Translations under genes and position numbers: made by a program
Notes under the pieces: generated by a model
What the model was told of the DNA's origin: nothing
Databases searched by the model: none
What the model saw: the letters and a program-made list of their open reading frames with translations, nothing else
Assembly: GCF_007489275.1 (NCBI RefSeq)
Contig: NZ_VLNR01000008.1
Coordinates: forward strand, 54,685-118,684
Source: Aquimarina algiphila
Lineage (GTDB): Bacteria; Bacteroidota; Bacteroidia; Flavobacteriales; Flavobacteriaceae
Direction: 5' to 3'
DNA length: 64,000 nt
Shown: positions 45,701 through 53,481 of the stretch, one piece after another
Layout: the number at the start of each line of letters is the position of its first letter
Numbering within the stretch: position 1 is the stretch's first letter

Positions 45701-45806
45701 CGAACGAAAATATGATCATCAATTTGCATCAATGATACCAGTAGATGGAAAAGGATTTAGTTATATAAAATTAGAAATCAATACATATATAGGAGCCCCT
45801 AAATAA
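42720..45806 (+). CDS. GT-C-type membrane glycosyltransferase-like protein with extracytoplasmic C-terminal half
   Basis: The 1028-residue protein has about 12 membrane helices in residues 8-410, a soluble loop (420-560), another helix near 560 and one near 630, then a long outer part. Asp33 in YDALIHLFFGNHYANNWFEPW sits in the first outer loop, where GT-C enzymes keep their catalytic acid. This layout resembles the membrane domain called 6-pyruvoyl-tetrahydropterin-synthase-related. The outer part (about 645-1025) carries beta domains (VLEVLSAKIVTYEGRHVIIGELQN) like FxLYD. The stop overlaps the next start (TAATG), so the three genes 42720-48582 are translated together. It probably transfers a polyprenyl-linked sugar to a surface glycan. 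Confidence 0.75.
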   Translation: MDKSTNKYLISALLVGVIFHGTSIFFTLESTYDALIHLFFGNHYANNWFEPWNYSWYTGFTVMGYPPLVHQSIGLLSYIGGLKFGLFTVAIIGIILFITGIYRFALVLTSNRNVAGYTAIFAVFSSTFIETLHVFGQLPSIIGLSILLHALPEIYLWIKVGKYKYLVNALSLLAVTVTSHHVTPIFGMVFFIFPLIGMIIMDASREQVNSYKEVRFLLFFKTFLSLFKRIVSFGLGSLLLIIICILPYWINTKNNPITQVPIPHGSRDNFFEVTSSGLVFFLIPWGILLFILPYVWYRFYSKRYLFFGLSFTLLTILGTGGTTPIPRMMLGENAFNILTLDRFTLWASIMALPIFGEFGYRFIEGDLKKSIQDRYGGVYRRILGGLFMGTFVFIVFFTMSLGYFRPFQPQKIKMLPILNFLQQDQHDHWRYLPLGFGDQMAWLSAQTNAMTVDGNYHSARRLPELTTRAVERLENSKFRGVEGIGSLQQFLTVPEKYNLKYVFSNDKFYDPILYFCGWQRLRQLENGIMVWEKLNVPPLSSILPKEDVPMFQKLMWGLIPVGTVLFAFIINIQLIWIHGLKSKQKSFPVYFKFGIPYEGFHKGILKISHLWGGVMIIVFGIGFYKLYIKNAKQISPVNVTESYYDALDFKEFERAYSYLDPSSDKTKDQFMLEIAVTDGLLSSYAKLDEIKVNITDKTDSTAKVKALTSWITPLEKIDKTFYHELVKKNKKWFVKPSLYDLDIPPDQLFVENTAEYHNHGRRRISSEQTYHEDVLKQPVLEVLSAKIVTYEGRHVIIGELQNIDNVPADVVITGTLYENDILLARYNAKHQMKHKLMPKETTSFRVNFEGIAWVDQKERKPETFNPDEFTPMDFEDKPNTFDLQCAGNVATVDLYKGVAINELSVQKDHVEGVLFNSGLQEVTIPLLLISYYDENKELIWVDHQYLPEGIRPQRKQYFDYRFLNLSEIEKGENNLKNVFVNGLSNTVISDKVVPERKYDHQFASMIPVDGKGFSYIKLEINTYIGAPK

Positions 45807-47038
45807 TGAAGGTGAAACTACGACATATAACTCCTCTTTTAATTGTACTGGTACTGTGTATAAGTATAGCGTTTACAGCTGTTTTGGAGAAGACAGAGGA
45901 GGTTTCGGCTGCTTTAATCACAAAAAAAACGATGTTTAATGCAGGAAGCATCATTATGCTTAAGTTTAAACTTAATATACCTTCAGAAACTCAGCTTTTT
46001 GTACATTCATCTTATGGAAGCACAGTTATCAATCCAGATACACACCAAGGGAGTCAATTTACAATTCCTTCGTTTATAGCAAATAAAAAAGGAATAGTAA
46101 CGTATACATTGTTTTATCAATCCAAAATACTTACTCAAGGAGAAATACAAATTACTTCAAATGAAACAACCCAAATATATCTAGAATCTTATATTGGTCC
46201 GCCAAGTATCATAGCAGGTGGAAAAGATTATACGATGCATGTGGTTGTCCCGACAGATGCTTATGATAATCCATTACCAGATAGCACTGCAATAGTGATG
46301 AAGCATCAATTCTTAGAGACAGAAAAAGAAAGGATCATATATAGTAAAGACATGATAGGATGGACGAATATATTCTCATACAATCCATCGGGAAGATTAT
46401 TATTATTTTCTAAGGTAAATAAAAAAGTTTCTAAAGAATTTTCTGTTGATGTATTCCCTGCGTTACCCGAAAATTTTCAAATACGCAGTAAACGTAAACA
46501 TATGTATGCTGATGGAAATCAAATTACTCAATTTATTACCTCTGAGATAAAGGACGAATATGATAACGTTATAAGCGATGGTACATTGGTGGATTTTGTA
46601 ATTAAGGATACAAAGGGAGTAATGTTGCACACCCAGGGAAGTACAATTAATGGACAGGCAATTGCCAAAATGTTACACCCAGATAAAAAAGAAACCTGGG
46701 AGGTTAAAGCTTATGTGCAGGGAATGGCAGAAAGTAATACGCTAAGCATAACATATACCCAGGTTTTGGAGGATTTTAACGTGCAATTCAACAATAATAA
46801 TCGTGAGATTATCATAGGGCCATTACAGAGTTTTATGGAGCAATTAATTCCAGATGGAGCTATGGTGAGGATGGATATTTTTAAGGAACAAAAAAAAATC
46901 GATACCAAGATCAAAACTACTTCAGAAGGAATAGTTAGATTTTTACTTCAAGAAGGTTTTTATCCTTCTGGTAGTTACGATATTCAAATTAAAGCTTTAG
47001 GAGTTCAAAAAGAATATAAGAAGACAATACTACAATGA
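45806..47038 (+). CDS. Ig-like (invasin/Big_1-type) membrane-anchored protein
   Basis: The 410-residue protein has an uncleaved or cleavable N-terminal helix (about 8-26, LLIVLVLCISIAFTAVL) and then four or so beta-sandwich domains. The third (about 215-310; YADGNQITQFITSEIKDEYDNVISDGTLVDFVI) has the pattern of bacterial Ig-like domain 1 of invasins, where ADG starts the domain and D-x-x-G-N/D-x-V marks a turn. Its ATG overlaps the previous stop by one base and its end overlaps the next start by 4 bases. It likely acts as scaffold for the GT-C and glycosidase partners. Confidence 0.65.
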   Translation: MKVKLRHITPLLIVLVLCISIAFTAVLEKTEEVSAALITKKTMFNAGSIIMLKFKLNIPSETQLFVHSSYGSTVINPDTHQGSQFTIPSFIANKKGIVTYTLFYQSKILTQGEIQITSNETTQIYLESYIGPPSIIAGGKDYTMHVVVPTDAYDNPLPDSTAIVMKHQFLETEKERIIYSKDMIGWTNIFSYNPSGRLLLFSKVNKKVSKEFSVDVFPALPENFQIRSKRKHMYADGNQITQFITSEIKDEYDNVISDGTLVDFVIKDTKGVMLHTQGSTINGQAIAKMLHPDKKETWEVKAYVQGMAESNTLSITYTQVLEDFNVQFNNNNREIIIGPLQSFMEQLIPDGAMVRMDIFKEQKKIDTKIKTTSEGIVRFLLQEGFYPSGSYDIQIKALGVQKEYKKTILQ

Positions 47039-48582
47039 CAAGTTGGAACAGAAATATATATAGATCGTTTATTATCATTTCCTTTATAGGTATTGTTGTT
47101 TTGGTACTTTTCGGAATTAGCCAAGTACTATCATATCTTAACACAGGAGCAGATAGAACTTCTATGCTTCATCTAGCAGTGAGCAAAGAGCAGGTGTATT
47201 TACCTAAATTAGAATGGAAGGATACCATAAACCCGGGACGTCCAATAGAAAAACAAACATTGCTCGATATAGAACACGATTATCTTAATGCCTGGTATAT
47301 ACGTAATGCGGCATATCAAACAAATAAAAAAGAAGGAATAGAAGATTATTATACCAAAAGTGCTCGGCAAAACCTCTTAAAATCAATAGGTTCTAATAAA
47401 AAGAAAGATATCGCAATACATGGTACAACGATTCATCACAACATTGCATTAGATTTTTATAGTGCAGATGGGCAATTGGCAGTATTATCTGATACAAATG
47501 TAAAAGAATATCAAAGAGTTTACAAAGGTGATGAAGTACTGCTCGAAGCAGAACTACGATCAGATTATCAGGTTATGTTAATGTTAGAAGATGGGTTCTG
47601 GCGTATCCGTCATATGGTAAAAGAAGAACCCCGACCATTAGATACAATATTACAAAACAAAACTTTGGCCAGAGTGATAGGGGGTAAGATTGTTATAGAG
47701 AATCAAGAATATCAAATTAAAGGAATAAATTATTATCCCCAGAAAACACCATGGAATATGTTTGGAGATGATTTTGATATTGATGTGATCGCTAAGGATT
47801 TTGATATTATTAATGATTCGGGCTTAAATACGATTCGAATTTTTGTGCCGTATGAGGTTTTTGGTAAAGCAAAAGTTGAAACCGAAAAATTAGATAAACT
47901 AAGACAAGTACTTGATAAAGCCAAGGATAAAAAACTTAAAGTTATTGTTACGCTATTTGATTTTTACGGAAATTATTCTGTGTTAGATTGGACATTAACA
48001 CATAGACATGCAGAACAAATTGTAACTGCTTTGGCAGATCATGAAGCTATTCTTGCATGGGATATAAAGAATGAACCTAATTTAGACTTTGAGAGTAGAG
48101 GGAAAGAAAATGTAGTAGCATGGTTAAAGGAAATGATATCACAAATAAGGCAATTTGATCCAAATCATCTGGTTACAATCGGGTGGTCTGATGTAGAATC
48201 TGCAAGTTTACTGAAAGAAGAAATAGATATTGTATCTTTTCATTACTATAGAGATATCAATAATTTTATCGAAGCCTATAATCAATTGAATACCCAAATA
48301 AATAAACCGATGGTATTACAAGAATTTGGATTACCGTCAAGCAGAGGGTTTTGGAGTCCGTTTGGTCCTTCAGAAAAAGGACAAGCAGAGTATCATAAAC
48401 AATTTCAAGAGATAATTAAACAAGAAAATATACACTTTCTTTCTTGGACATTATATGATTTTGAAGAAGTTCCGAGTGCTGTTGTCGGAAAATTACCCTG
48501 GCGAAAACATAAACAAAAGCATTTTGGGTTTATAGATCGCAATGGAAATAAGAAACCTGCTTTTGAATTTATTGCAAACTAA
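47035..48582 (+). CDS. Membrane-anchored GH5-like glycoside hydrolase
   Basis: The 515-residue protein has an N-terminal membrane anchor (about 10-33), a linker/NTF2-like region (about 60-200) and a TIM-barrel of clan GH-A (about 210-515). The acid/base Glu347 is in WDIKNEPN and the nucleophile Glu430 in VLQEFGL, as in GH5; other barrel motifs are INYYP and SFHYYRD. It is co-translated with the Ig-like protein (4-base overlap). In a polysaccharide cluster such an enzyme usually trims or releases the glycan on the outer face of the inner membrane, by analogy with BcsZ or PslG. Confidence 0.85.
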   Translation: MTSWNRNIYRSFIIISFIGIVVLVLFGISQVLSYLNTGADRTSMLHLAVSKEQVYLPKLEWKDTINPGRPIEKQTLLDIEHDYLNAWYIRNAAYQTNKKEGIEDYYTKSARQNLLKSIGSNKKKDIAIHGTTIHHNIALDFYSADGQLAVLSDTNVKEYQRVYKGDEVLLEAELRSDYQVMLMLEDGFWRIRHMVKEEPRPLDTILQNKTLARVIGGKIVIENQEYQIKGINYYPQKTPWNMFGDDFDIDVIAKDFDIINDSGLNTIRIFVPYEVFGKAKVETEKLDKLRQVLDKAKDKKLKVIVTLFDFYGNYSVLDWTLTHRHAEQIVTALADHEAILAWDIKNEPNLDFESRGKENVVAWLKEMISQIRQFDPNHLVTIGWSDVESASLLKEEIDIVSFHYYRDINNFIEAYNQLNTQINKPMVLQEFGLPSSRGFWSPFGPSEKGQAEYHKQFQEIIKQENIHFLSWTLYDFEEVPSAVVGKLPWRKHKQKHFGFIDRNGNKKPAFEFIAN

Positions 48583-48997
48583 AAGCATAAAAGACTCATC
48601 TAAATTATGTAAAAAGACCTGGGGTTTGAGAATCTGAATATAAATTAACAAAATTATATGTTAATGTTTAAGTTAGAAAGTTAAATTTTGTTCTAGGAAT
48701 TCTACCGAATACAATAATGCTAACCCTTTTTTTAACATTTTTTAAAGTTTAATATTTTTCCTTTTCAAAACTTTATTTTATGCTGCCTAACTTATCAGTA
48801 ATCAAATAGATGATTGTTAGTTTTTCAATTATAGTAATTCTATAGGATTGTTATGTTTTTACGGGATATCCATTCTTACGAAAAGGTTTTGTTACACCTT
48901 AAACCACCCGCTATTACTGGGGTTGTTAATTTTTTTGTTTTTTGAATTTCCATATATTCGACTCATAATTTAAACATAAACTCAAACTTTTTACATT
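48583..48997. other. Intergenic region without clear element
   Basis: These 415 AT-rich bases lie between the glycosidase and metalloprotease genes. I see no gene or strong hairpin. The word ACCCGCTATT at 48906-48915 recurs before 58996 (58935-58944) and may be a shared promoter element. Confidence 0.4.
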
Positions 48998-49825
48998 ATG
49001 AAAAAAATTGCTTTTTATGCCTGTCTAGGTTTAGCTACCCTAGGTTTGGTATCTTGTGAATCAGAAAAAGATAACGTAGAAGAAACTGAACAACTATTAG
49101 TTGCTTCTCAAATCAAATCTTTAGGTTTTAGTACTGAAGGTATGTATAAAACTGAAATGAATGGACAAAATGGTTTTGTTATAGAAGGAGATATTTTCTT
49201 AAATAAGGAAATGATTGATGACCTTTTAGAGAACAAAAAGGCAGAAACTAATGGAGTGAATCAAAAGCACTATGTAACTCCTAATCTATTACCAAGGAAT
49301 AGGGCAGTTACCATTGATGTGTTTTTGGACCCCGATTTTAGTTCAACGATGGTAGCTGCTTTTAATGAGGCATTACTTCGCTATAACGAGTTGGATTTAA
49401 ATCTTACATTTAGAAGAACTTTTCAGGAAGGTAGTTCTGATATTGCAATATTATCAGAAAACATACCCAATACCCCAAGAGGAGGTACTGTTTTAGGTCG
49501 AAGTGCTGGATTTCCAAGAAATGAAAGACCTGCTACTCCGATCGTATTAAATTCTCGGGTATTTGGAGGTACAAGTGTACGTGCAGATGCTCCTACCGTT
49601 ATTGCGCATGAGATTGGTCATGCCATTGGTTTTCGTCATACAGATTTTGCAGATCGCTCCTTTAGTTGTGGTGGAGATTTTGATCCAGAAGGTCGTTTAG
49701 GAGCATTATTTGTTCCAGGGACACCTAGAGGAGCAGAAGCTGGTTCTTGGATGCTAGCATGTAGTGGAGGAACTGATCGTCCATTTACAGCTTCGGATAG
49801 AACAGCATTGAGGTTTGTGTATTAA
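48998..49825 (+). CDS. Lipoprotein metalloprotease of family M57 (dual-action HEIGH type)
   Basis: The 275-residue lipoprotein has lipobox LGLVS-C at about residue 20. The metalloprotease signature HEIGHAIGFRH gives zinc ligands His204, His208 and His214 and catalytic Glu205. The family is known as dual-action HEIGH metallopeptidase (M57). The prodomain runs to about residue 95. It is anchored to a membrane and probably cleaves surface or extracellular proteins. It stands alone between the glycan genes and may have been placed there by chance. Confidence 0.9.
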   Translation: MKKIAFYACLGLATLGLVSCESEKDNVEETEQLLVASQIKSLGFSTEGMYKTEMNGQNGFVIEGDIFLNKEMIDDLLENKKAETNGVNQKHYVTPNLLPRNRAVTIDVFLDPDFSSTMVAAFNEALLRYNELDLNLTFRRTFQEGSSDIAILSENIPNTPRGGTVLGRSAGFPRNERPATPIVLNSRVFGGTSVRADAPTVIAHEIGHAIGFRHTDFADRSFSCGGDFDPEGRLGALFVPGTPRGAEAGSWMLACSGGTDRPFTASDRTALRFVY

Positions 49826-49920
49826 ATAGACAACAGTATATAAACTTATTTACATTATTGAAAAAGCGGAAAGTATCGAAGATCTTTCTGCTTTTTGGAT
49901 ATTATAATTAAAGATATATT

Positions 49921-51138
49921 TTACAAGGATGCTTGTTCATATGTATTTTTAACCTTAGGTTTTTTTTCTTCTTTTATAGATGTAAACTGGTCTATATACA
50001 TGTTAGTAATTTTACTCATTGGATAGGCTGTTGCTGCTTTATAATTTGCTTTTTCTAATACATTCCGATATTCGGGATCTAAAACAATTTTTTCTATAGC
50101 ATCAGCTAAGCTATCTACACTTTCGGCATCAAAAAACTCTCCTTGATACCCTTCATCTTTTACTAAAATACTTAGATCACCCAAATCTGGCATCACTACA
50201 GCTTTTCCATAGCTCCCCGCTTGATGTAATACTCCAGAACTACCGGTAGTAGAAGTGTAAGGGAATACAACCATAGCGCTTTCAGTAAAAATACGAGGTA
50301 CATCGACTTCATCTACATAACCAGTAAATGTGAGTTGAGGTACATGAGCGTACTTCTTTTTCATTGATTCTAAATATCCAGGAACGTTTGGGTTATCAGT
50401 TCCTGCAATTACAATCTCGAGATTAGCATCTGTTCTTGAACGGATTTTTTCGACCGCTTCGATCATAATCTCAACCTTTTTGTAGGTGCCAAATTTTCCA
50501 AAGGTCATTATTTGTAATGGTCCCTCAGGAAGAATATATTTTGGCTCTTCAGGGAGTTCAAAGGTTCCATGAGGAATTTGTACTACGTTTTCAACTTTAT
50601 ATTTTGCTTTTAGGATATGTACATACTTATCAATGGTTACAGCAACAATATCAGCAGATAAAATAAACCGTGTAAGCATGGTTCCAATTCCATTGTAAAT
50701 TTTCTGTAAAATTTTATTCTTTGTGAACCCAGAATTTTCCAGATCTACTTGTTCCATGATATTATGCAATAGAACTATGGTAGGTATTTTTTTTAAAACA
50801 CATCGTTTCGGAAGCAATAACCCAAGTGCAGCGGCTATTTTTTTATCTCCAAATTTCATGAACTGAAGGTTAAACAATACAGCATCTGGTTTTGTTTGCT
50901 TTACAGCTTTCATTACAGAGAAAATATTGCTATAGCTATTAAATTTCCAACATTGCTTAACCGTAATCTTACATCCTTTTTCTTCGAACTGCACATCAGC
51001 CTCTTTTGGAGTAATATCGGTTAATAAAATAACTTCAGAAACCTCGGTATGCTGTCTAAAATATTTTACCAGGTGATATGCATACTCATTTAAGGTTACT
51101 TTACTAGGTGGGTAGGCAGTTACAATAGCTAATTTCAT
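49921..51138 (-). CDS. GT4 glycosyltransferase
   Basis: The 405-residue protein is a GT-B enzyme of family 4. The C-terminal half shows LQIMTFGKFGTYKKVEIMIEA (nucleotide-sugar site), AGTDNPNVPGYL, then FTGYVDEVDVPRIFTESAMVVFPYTSTTGSSGVLHQAGSYGKAVV, which holds the conserved Glu/Ser region. It adds one sugar to a growing glycan at the inner face of the membrane. Two copies of ATGGGGTAGTA and one ATTCGTC lie in its promoter, as in other genes here. Confidence 0.88.
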   Translation of the reverse strand: MKLAIVTAYPPSKVTLNEYAYHLVKYFRQHTEVSEVILLTDITPKEADVQFEEKGCKITVKQCWKFNSYSNIFSVMKAVKQTKPDAVLFNLQFMKFGDKKIAAALGLLLPKRCVLKKIPTIVLLHNIMEQVDLENSGFTKNKILQKIYNGIGTMLTRFILSADIVAVTIDKYVHILKAKYKVENVVQIPHGTFELPEEPKYILPEGPLQIMTFGKFGTYKKVEIMIEAVEKIRSRTDANLEIVIAGTDNPNVPGYLESMKKKYAHVPQLTFTGYVDEVDVPRIFTESAMVVFPYTSTTGSSGVLHQAGSYGKAVVMPDLGDLSILVKDEGYQGEFFDAESVDSLADAIEKIVLDPEYRNVLEKANYKAATAYPMSKITNMYIDQFTSIKEEKKPKVKNTYEQASL

Positions 51139-51203
51139 CTGTAAATGTTTGTGTTATTTTTTTTGAACTAGACAGAGACGAAGTAAAATCGTAAAGAAAT
51201 CTT

Positions 51204-51248
51204 ATGGGGTAGTATAGGTTTCAAGATTTTAGGACGAATGGGGTAGTA
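51204..51248 (-). promoter_or_regulatory. Direct repeat ATGGGGTAGTA x2 with ATTCGTC core upstream of GT4
   Basis: Copies at 51204-51214 and 51238-51248 are 34 bases apart. The second overlaps GACGAAT (51233-51239; ATTCGTC on the gene strand), 95 bases before the GT4 start. The spacing of about three helical turns suits a protein that binds one face of the DNA. Confidence 0.55.
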
Positions 51249-51378
51249 CGTCTTTTTTAATTTAATTGAGATACAATTTATAATAACCTTGTTAAAAAAG
51301 CAACTGAAATCTTATAATAATAAGCACCTTCGGTGTTTTTTAGACAACTTTTGTAAAAAGTTATTATCATACGAACCA

Positions 51379-51678
51379 TTAATAATCTTCTCTAAAAATA
51401 TGACTTACTTTATTTTTTTGAAAAGCGTTGATAATTATTTTATTTTCTTTACCTAGTACAAAGAGTATTTTACTTCTTCTATTTGCTTTTGCATAAATAT
51501 CCTTTAAAACTTTTATCGCCTTTTGGTCAATTTTTTTTACTTTTCTTAGTGACATGACTACTTCTTCATAATGATCTAGTAAATAGTTAAAATGATCTTT
51601 TACTGTTTCGGTATTTTCTAAGGTGAAGTTTCCTATGATTTCAAATTTTCCTGAAGCATTTATAATTTGTAGTTTCAT
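51379..51678 (-). CDS. STAS-domain protein 1, 99 residues
   Basis: The whole protein is one STAS domain: beta start (KLQIINASGKFEIIGNFTLEN), central strand-helix (VVMSLRKVKKIDQKAIKVLKDIYAKA) and final strand (KILFVLGKENKIIINAF). In anti-sigma antagonists the helix begins DSSG with a phosphorylated Ser; here it reads DQKA, so phospho-switching is unlikely. It is 28 bases after the second STAS gene (51707) and both run together. Confidence 0.75.
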   Translation of the reverse strand: MKLQIINASGKFEIIGNFTLENTETVKDHFNYLLDHYEEVVMSLRKVKKIDQKAIKVLKDIYAKANRRSKILFVLGKENKIIINAFQKNKVSHIFREDY

Positions 51679-51706
51679 AACATGGGTATTTTGGGGAGGT
51701 TATATT

Positions 51707-52003
51707 TTATACAAAGTCATTTCTTAAGATATAACTTACGCTACCAAAAGCTTTACTTACTTTTTTGTTTCCTTTTCCTATGATGAAAAATATCTTATTA
51801 TTTTTCATAGCATTCCTAAATAATTTGGTGAGCACAGTAACACCAAAGGCATCAATTTTTTTGACTTTATCAATACATAATATTACTTTATCACAATTAA
51901 ATAACAACTGCTCAAAATGATGTTGAAGAGATTGCGCATTTTCTGCAACTATACTTCCTTTGATTTCAAAAATTTCGTGGTTCTTAGTAATTTGCAAGGC
52001 CAT
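51707..52003 (-). CDS. STAS-domain protein 2, 98 residues
   Basis: This is a paralogue of the next gene (ALQITKNHEIFEIKGSIVAEN; VILCIDKVKKIDAFGVTVLTKLF). The switch site reads DAFG, again without Ser or Thr. STAS proteins without the switch can act as simple binding partners, for example of sugar transporters or kinases. Its promoter contains ATTCGTC (minus strand of 52096-52102), 93 bases before the start, so it may belong to the glycan regulon. Confidence 0.75.
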   Translation of the reverse strand: MALQITKNHEIFEIKGSIVAENAQSLQHHFEQLLFNCDKVILCIDKVKKIDAFGVTVLTKLFRNAMKNNKIFFIIGKGNKKVSKAFGSVSYILRNDFV

Positions 52004-52113
52004 AATATCTTGTTTTAAAGGTTACTGTTATGTTTAAAGATCGATCAATCTTTTCTTTTTATTGATGCAATTCTGTTGAGTTGCAGGTATCTTTCGACGA
52101 ATTGATTTAATCG

Positions 52114-53367
52114 TTAGTTGAGCTCTTTTTTAGATAATTTTTGATAGCTTATAAAAAAGAATAATTGAAATGTGAGAAGAATAGCCATGGCTATGATTTG
52201 CATAATAACAACTTCTGATAATGTGTTGTGAAAGAATATGATCAATACTACCTGAGAAATTCCAAGTAAAGCCGATAATATGACGGGTATATATTGATCT
52301 AAGGATAAGAAGTAATATGCAAAAATATTAGAAATAGCAAAAAGAGAGGTTGCAATAGCATATTTCCAAAGTAGTGGAGCAACACTTATATATTCTGGAC
52401 CAAACATGATATTAATTACAAACTCTGGAAATAGGAAGCATCCTAGTACAATTGCTGCAGACAATAATGTGATATAAAGTACATATTTAAATAGTATCGG
52501 AGCATGAGATTCTCCATCTTTTTGTTTTTGTACGACTTTGGGCAATAACAGCATGACAAACATCCAGGCTACAAAATATACCACCCTGCCTATAAGAGCT
52601 AACGAAGCATACAATCCAGCTTCATAGGTCTCAAAATAGTGTTTAACCATCAAAATATCACTATTATTAATGATGATCTGGGTGAGTTCGTAGAATGCCG
52701 TTAAGATAAAAAATTTGGTAATGTACTTTGACTCTGCCTTTGGTAATTTGTGTTTTTTGGTTACTTCTATATCTCTCGAACGAAAAGGGATCAAACCAAA
52801 TAAAAAGGAAATGGCGATACCTGAAGCTACCAAAACAGAAGATTGAAAAGTAATTGTATAAATTAAAATAAGAGTAATAGTAAGCCTGCTTATCATCTCA
52901 CCCTGATAAGTAATGGCGAGGCTATCAAATTTTTTACTTCCCTGAAAAACACCTCTATTTACACTCATGATAAAATAAATAGGAACACCAATTCCAAAGA
53001 GGATAAACATGGTCGAAGATTGTGTATTAAAAATTGCCTGAAGTTGTTTTGAAAAAACAATCATGAGAACTCCAAAAATAATTCCGGTAATACTCGAATA
53101 TTTATAAGTGATATTAATAAAACTCTTGAATATTTCTTTTTCAAAAATCACAGAAAATTTTGCAGTTGATAATTGAAATGTCATCGCTACAAATGATAAT
53201 ACTAGAAGGAAGGTAATTAATAATGCAGCATCAGCAAACTCCTCAGGCCCTAAGATTCTACCTAAAAGCAGATTGTATAGATAGTTCCCTCCATTAACGA
53301 TAATAACACTGATCATAAATTTTTGCTCAGCGCTTAGTTTTTTTAGAAGAGAGCTATTAATTACCAT
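52114..53367 (-). CDS. Wzx/MATE-like oligosaccharide flippase
   Basis: The 417-residue membrane protein has about 12 predicted helices and the polysaccharide biosynthesis/flippase pattern (MISVIIVNGGNYLYNLLLGRILGPEEFADAALLI at the start; FYELTQIIINNSDILMVKHYF in the middle; LYASLALIGRVVYFV after it). Such proteins move lipid-linked glycan units across the inner membrane. It sits among the glycosyltransferases and fits a Wzx role, but no Wzy polymerase or Wzc/Wza pair is visible in this window. Confidence 0.85.
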   Translation of the reverse strand: MVINSSLLKKLSAEQKFMISVIIVNGGNYLYNLLLGRILGPEEFADAALLITFLLVLSFVAMTFQLSTAKFSVIFEKEIFKSFINITYKYSSITGIIFGVLMIVFSKQLQAIFNTQSSTMFILFGIGVPIYFIMSVNRGVFQGSKKFDSLAITYQGEMISRLTITLILIYTITFQSSVLVASGIAISFLFGLIPFRSRDIEVTKKHKLPKAESKYITKFFILTAFYELTQIIINNSDILMVKHYFETYEAGLYASLALIGRVVYFVAWMFVMLLLPKVVQKQKDGESHAPILFKYVLYITLLSAAIVLGCFLFPEFVINIMFGPEYISVAPLLWKYAIATSLFAISNIFAYYFLSLDQYIPVILSALLGISQVVLIIFFHNTLSEVVIMQIIAMAILLTFQLFFFISYQKLSKKELN

Positions 53368-53481
53368 TGATTAGGTTTGATTTTTATTCTTTGGGGATGT
53401 ATAGGTGTTCTTAAAGATACTTTCTTTTTTTATAAAATTACTATGCCTTATGTTTTTATAAAGCATAGTAATTTTTGATTG

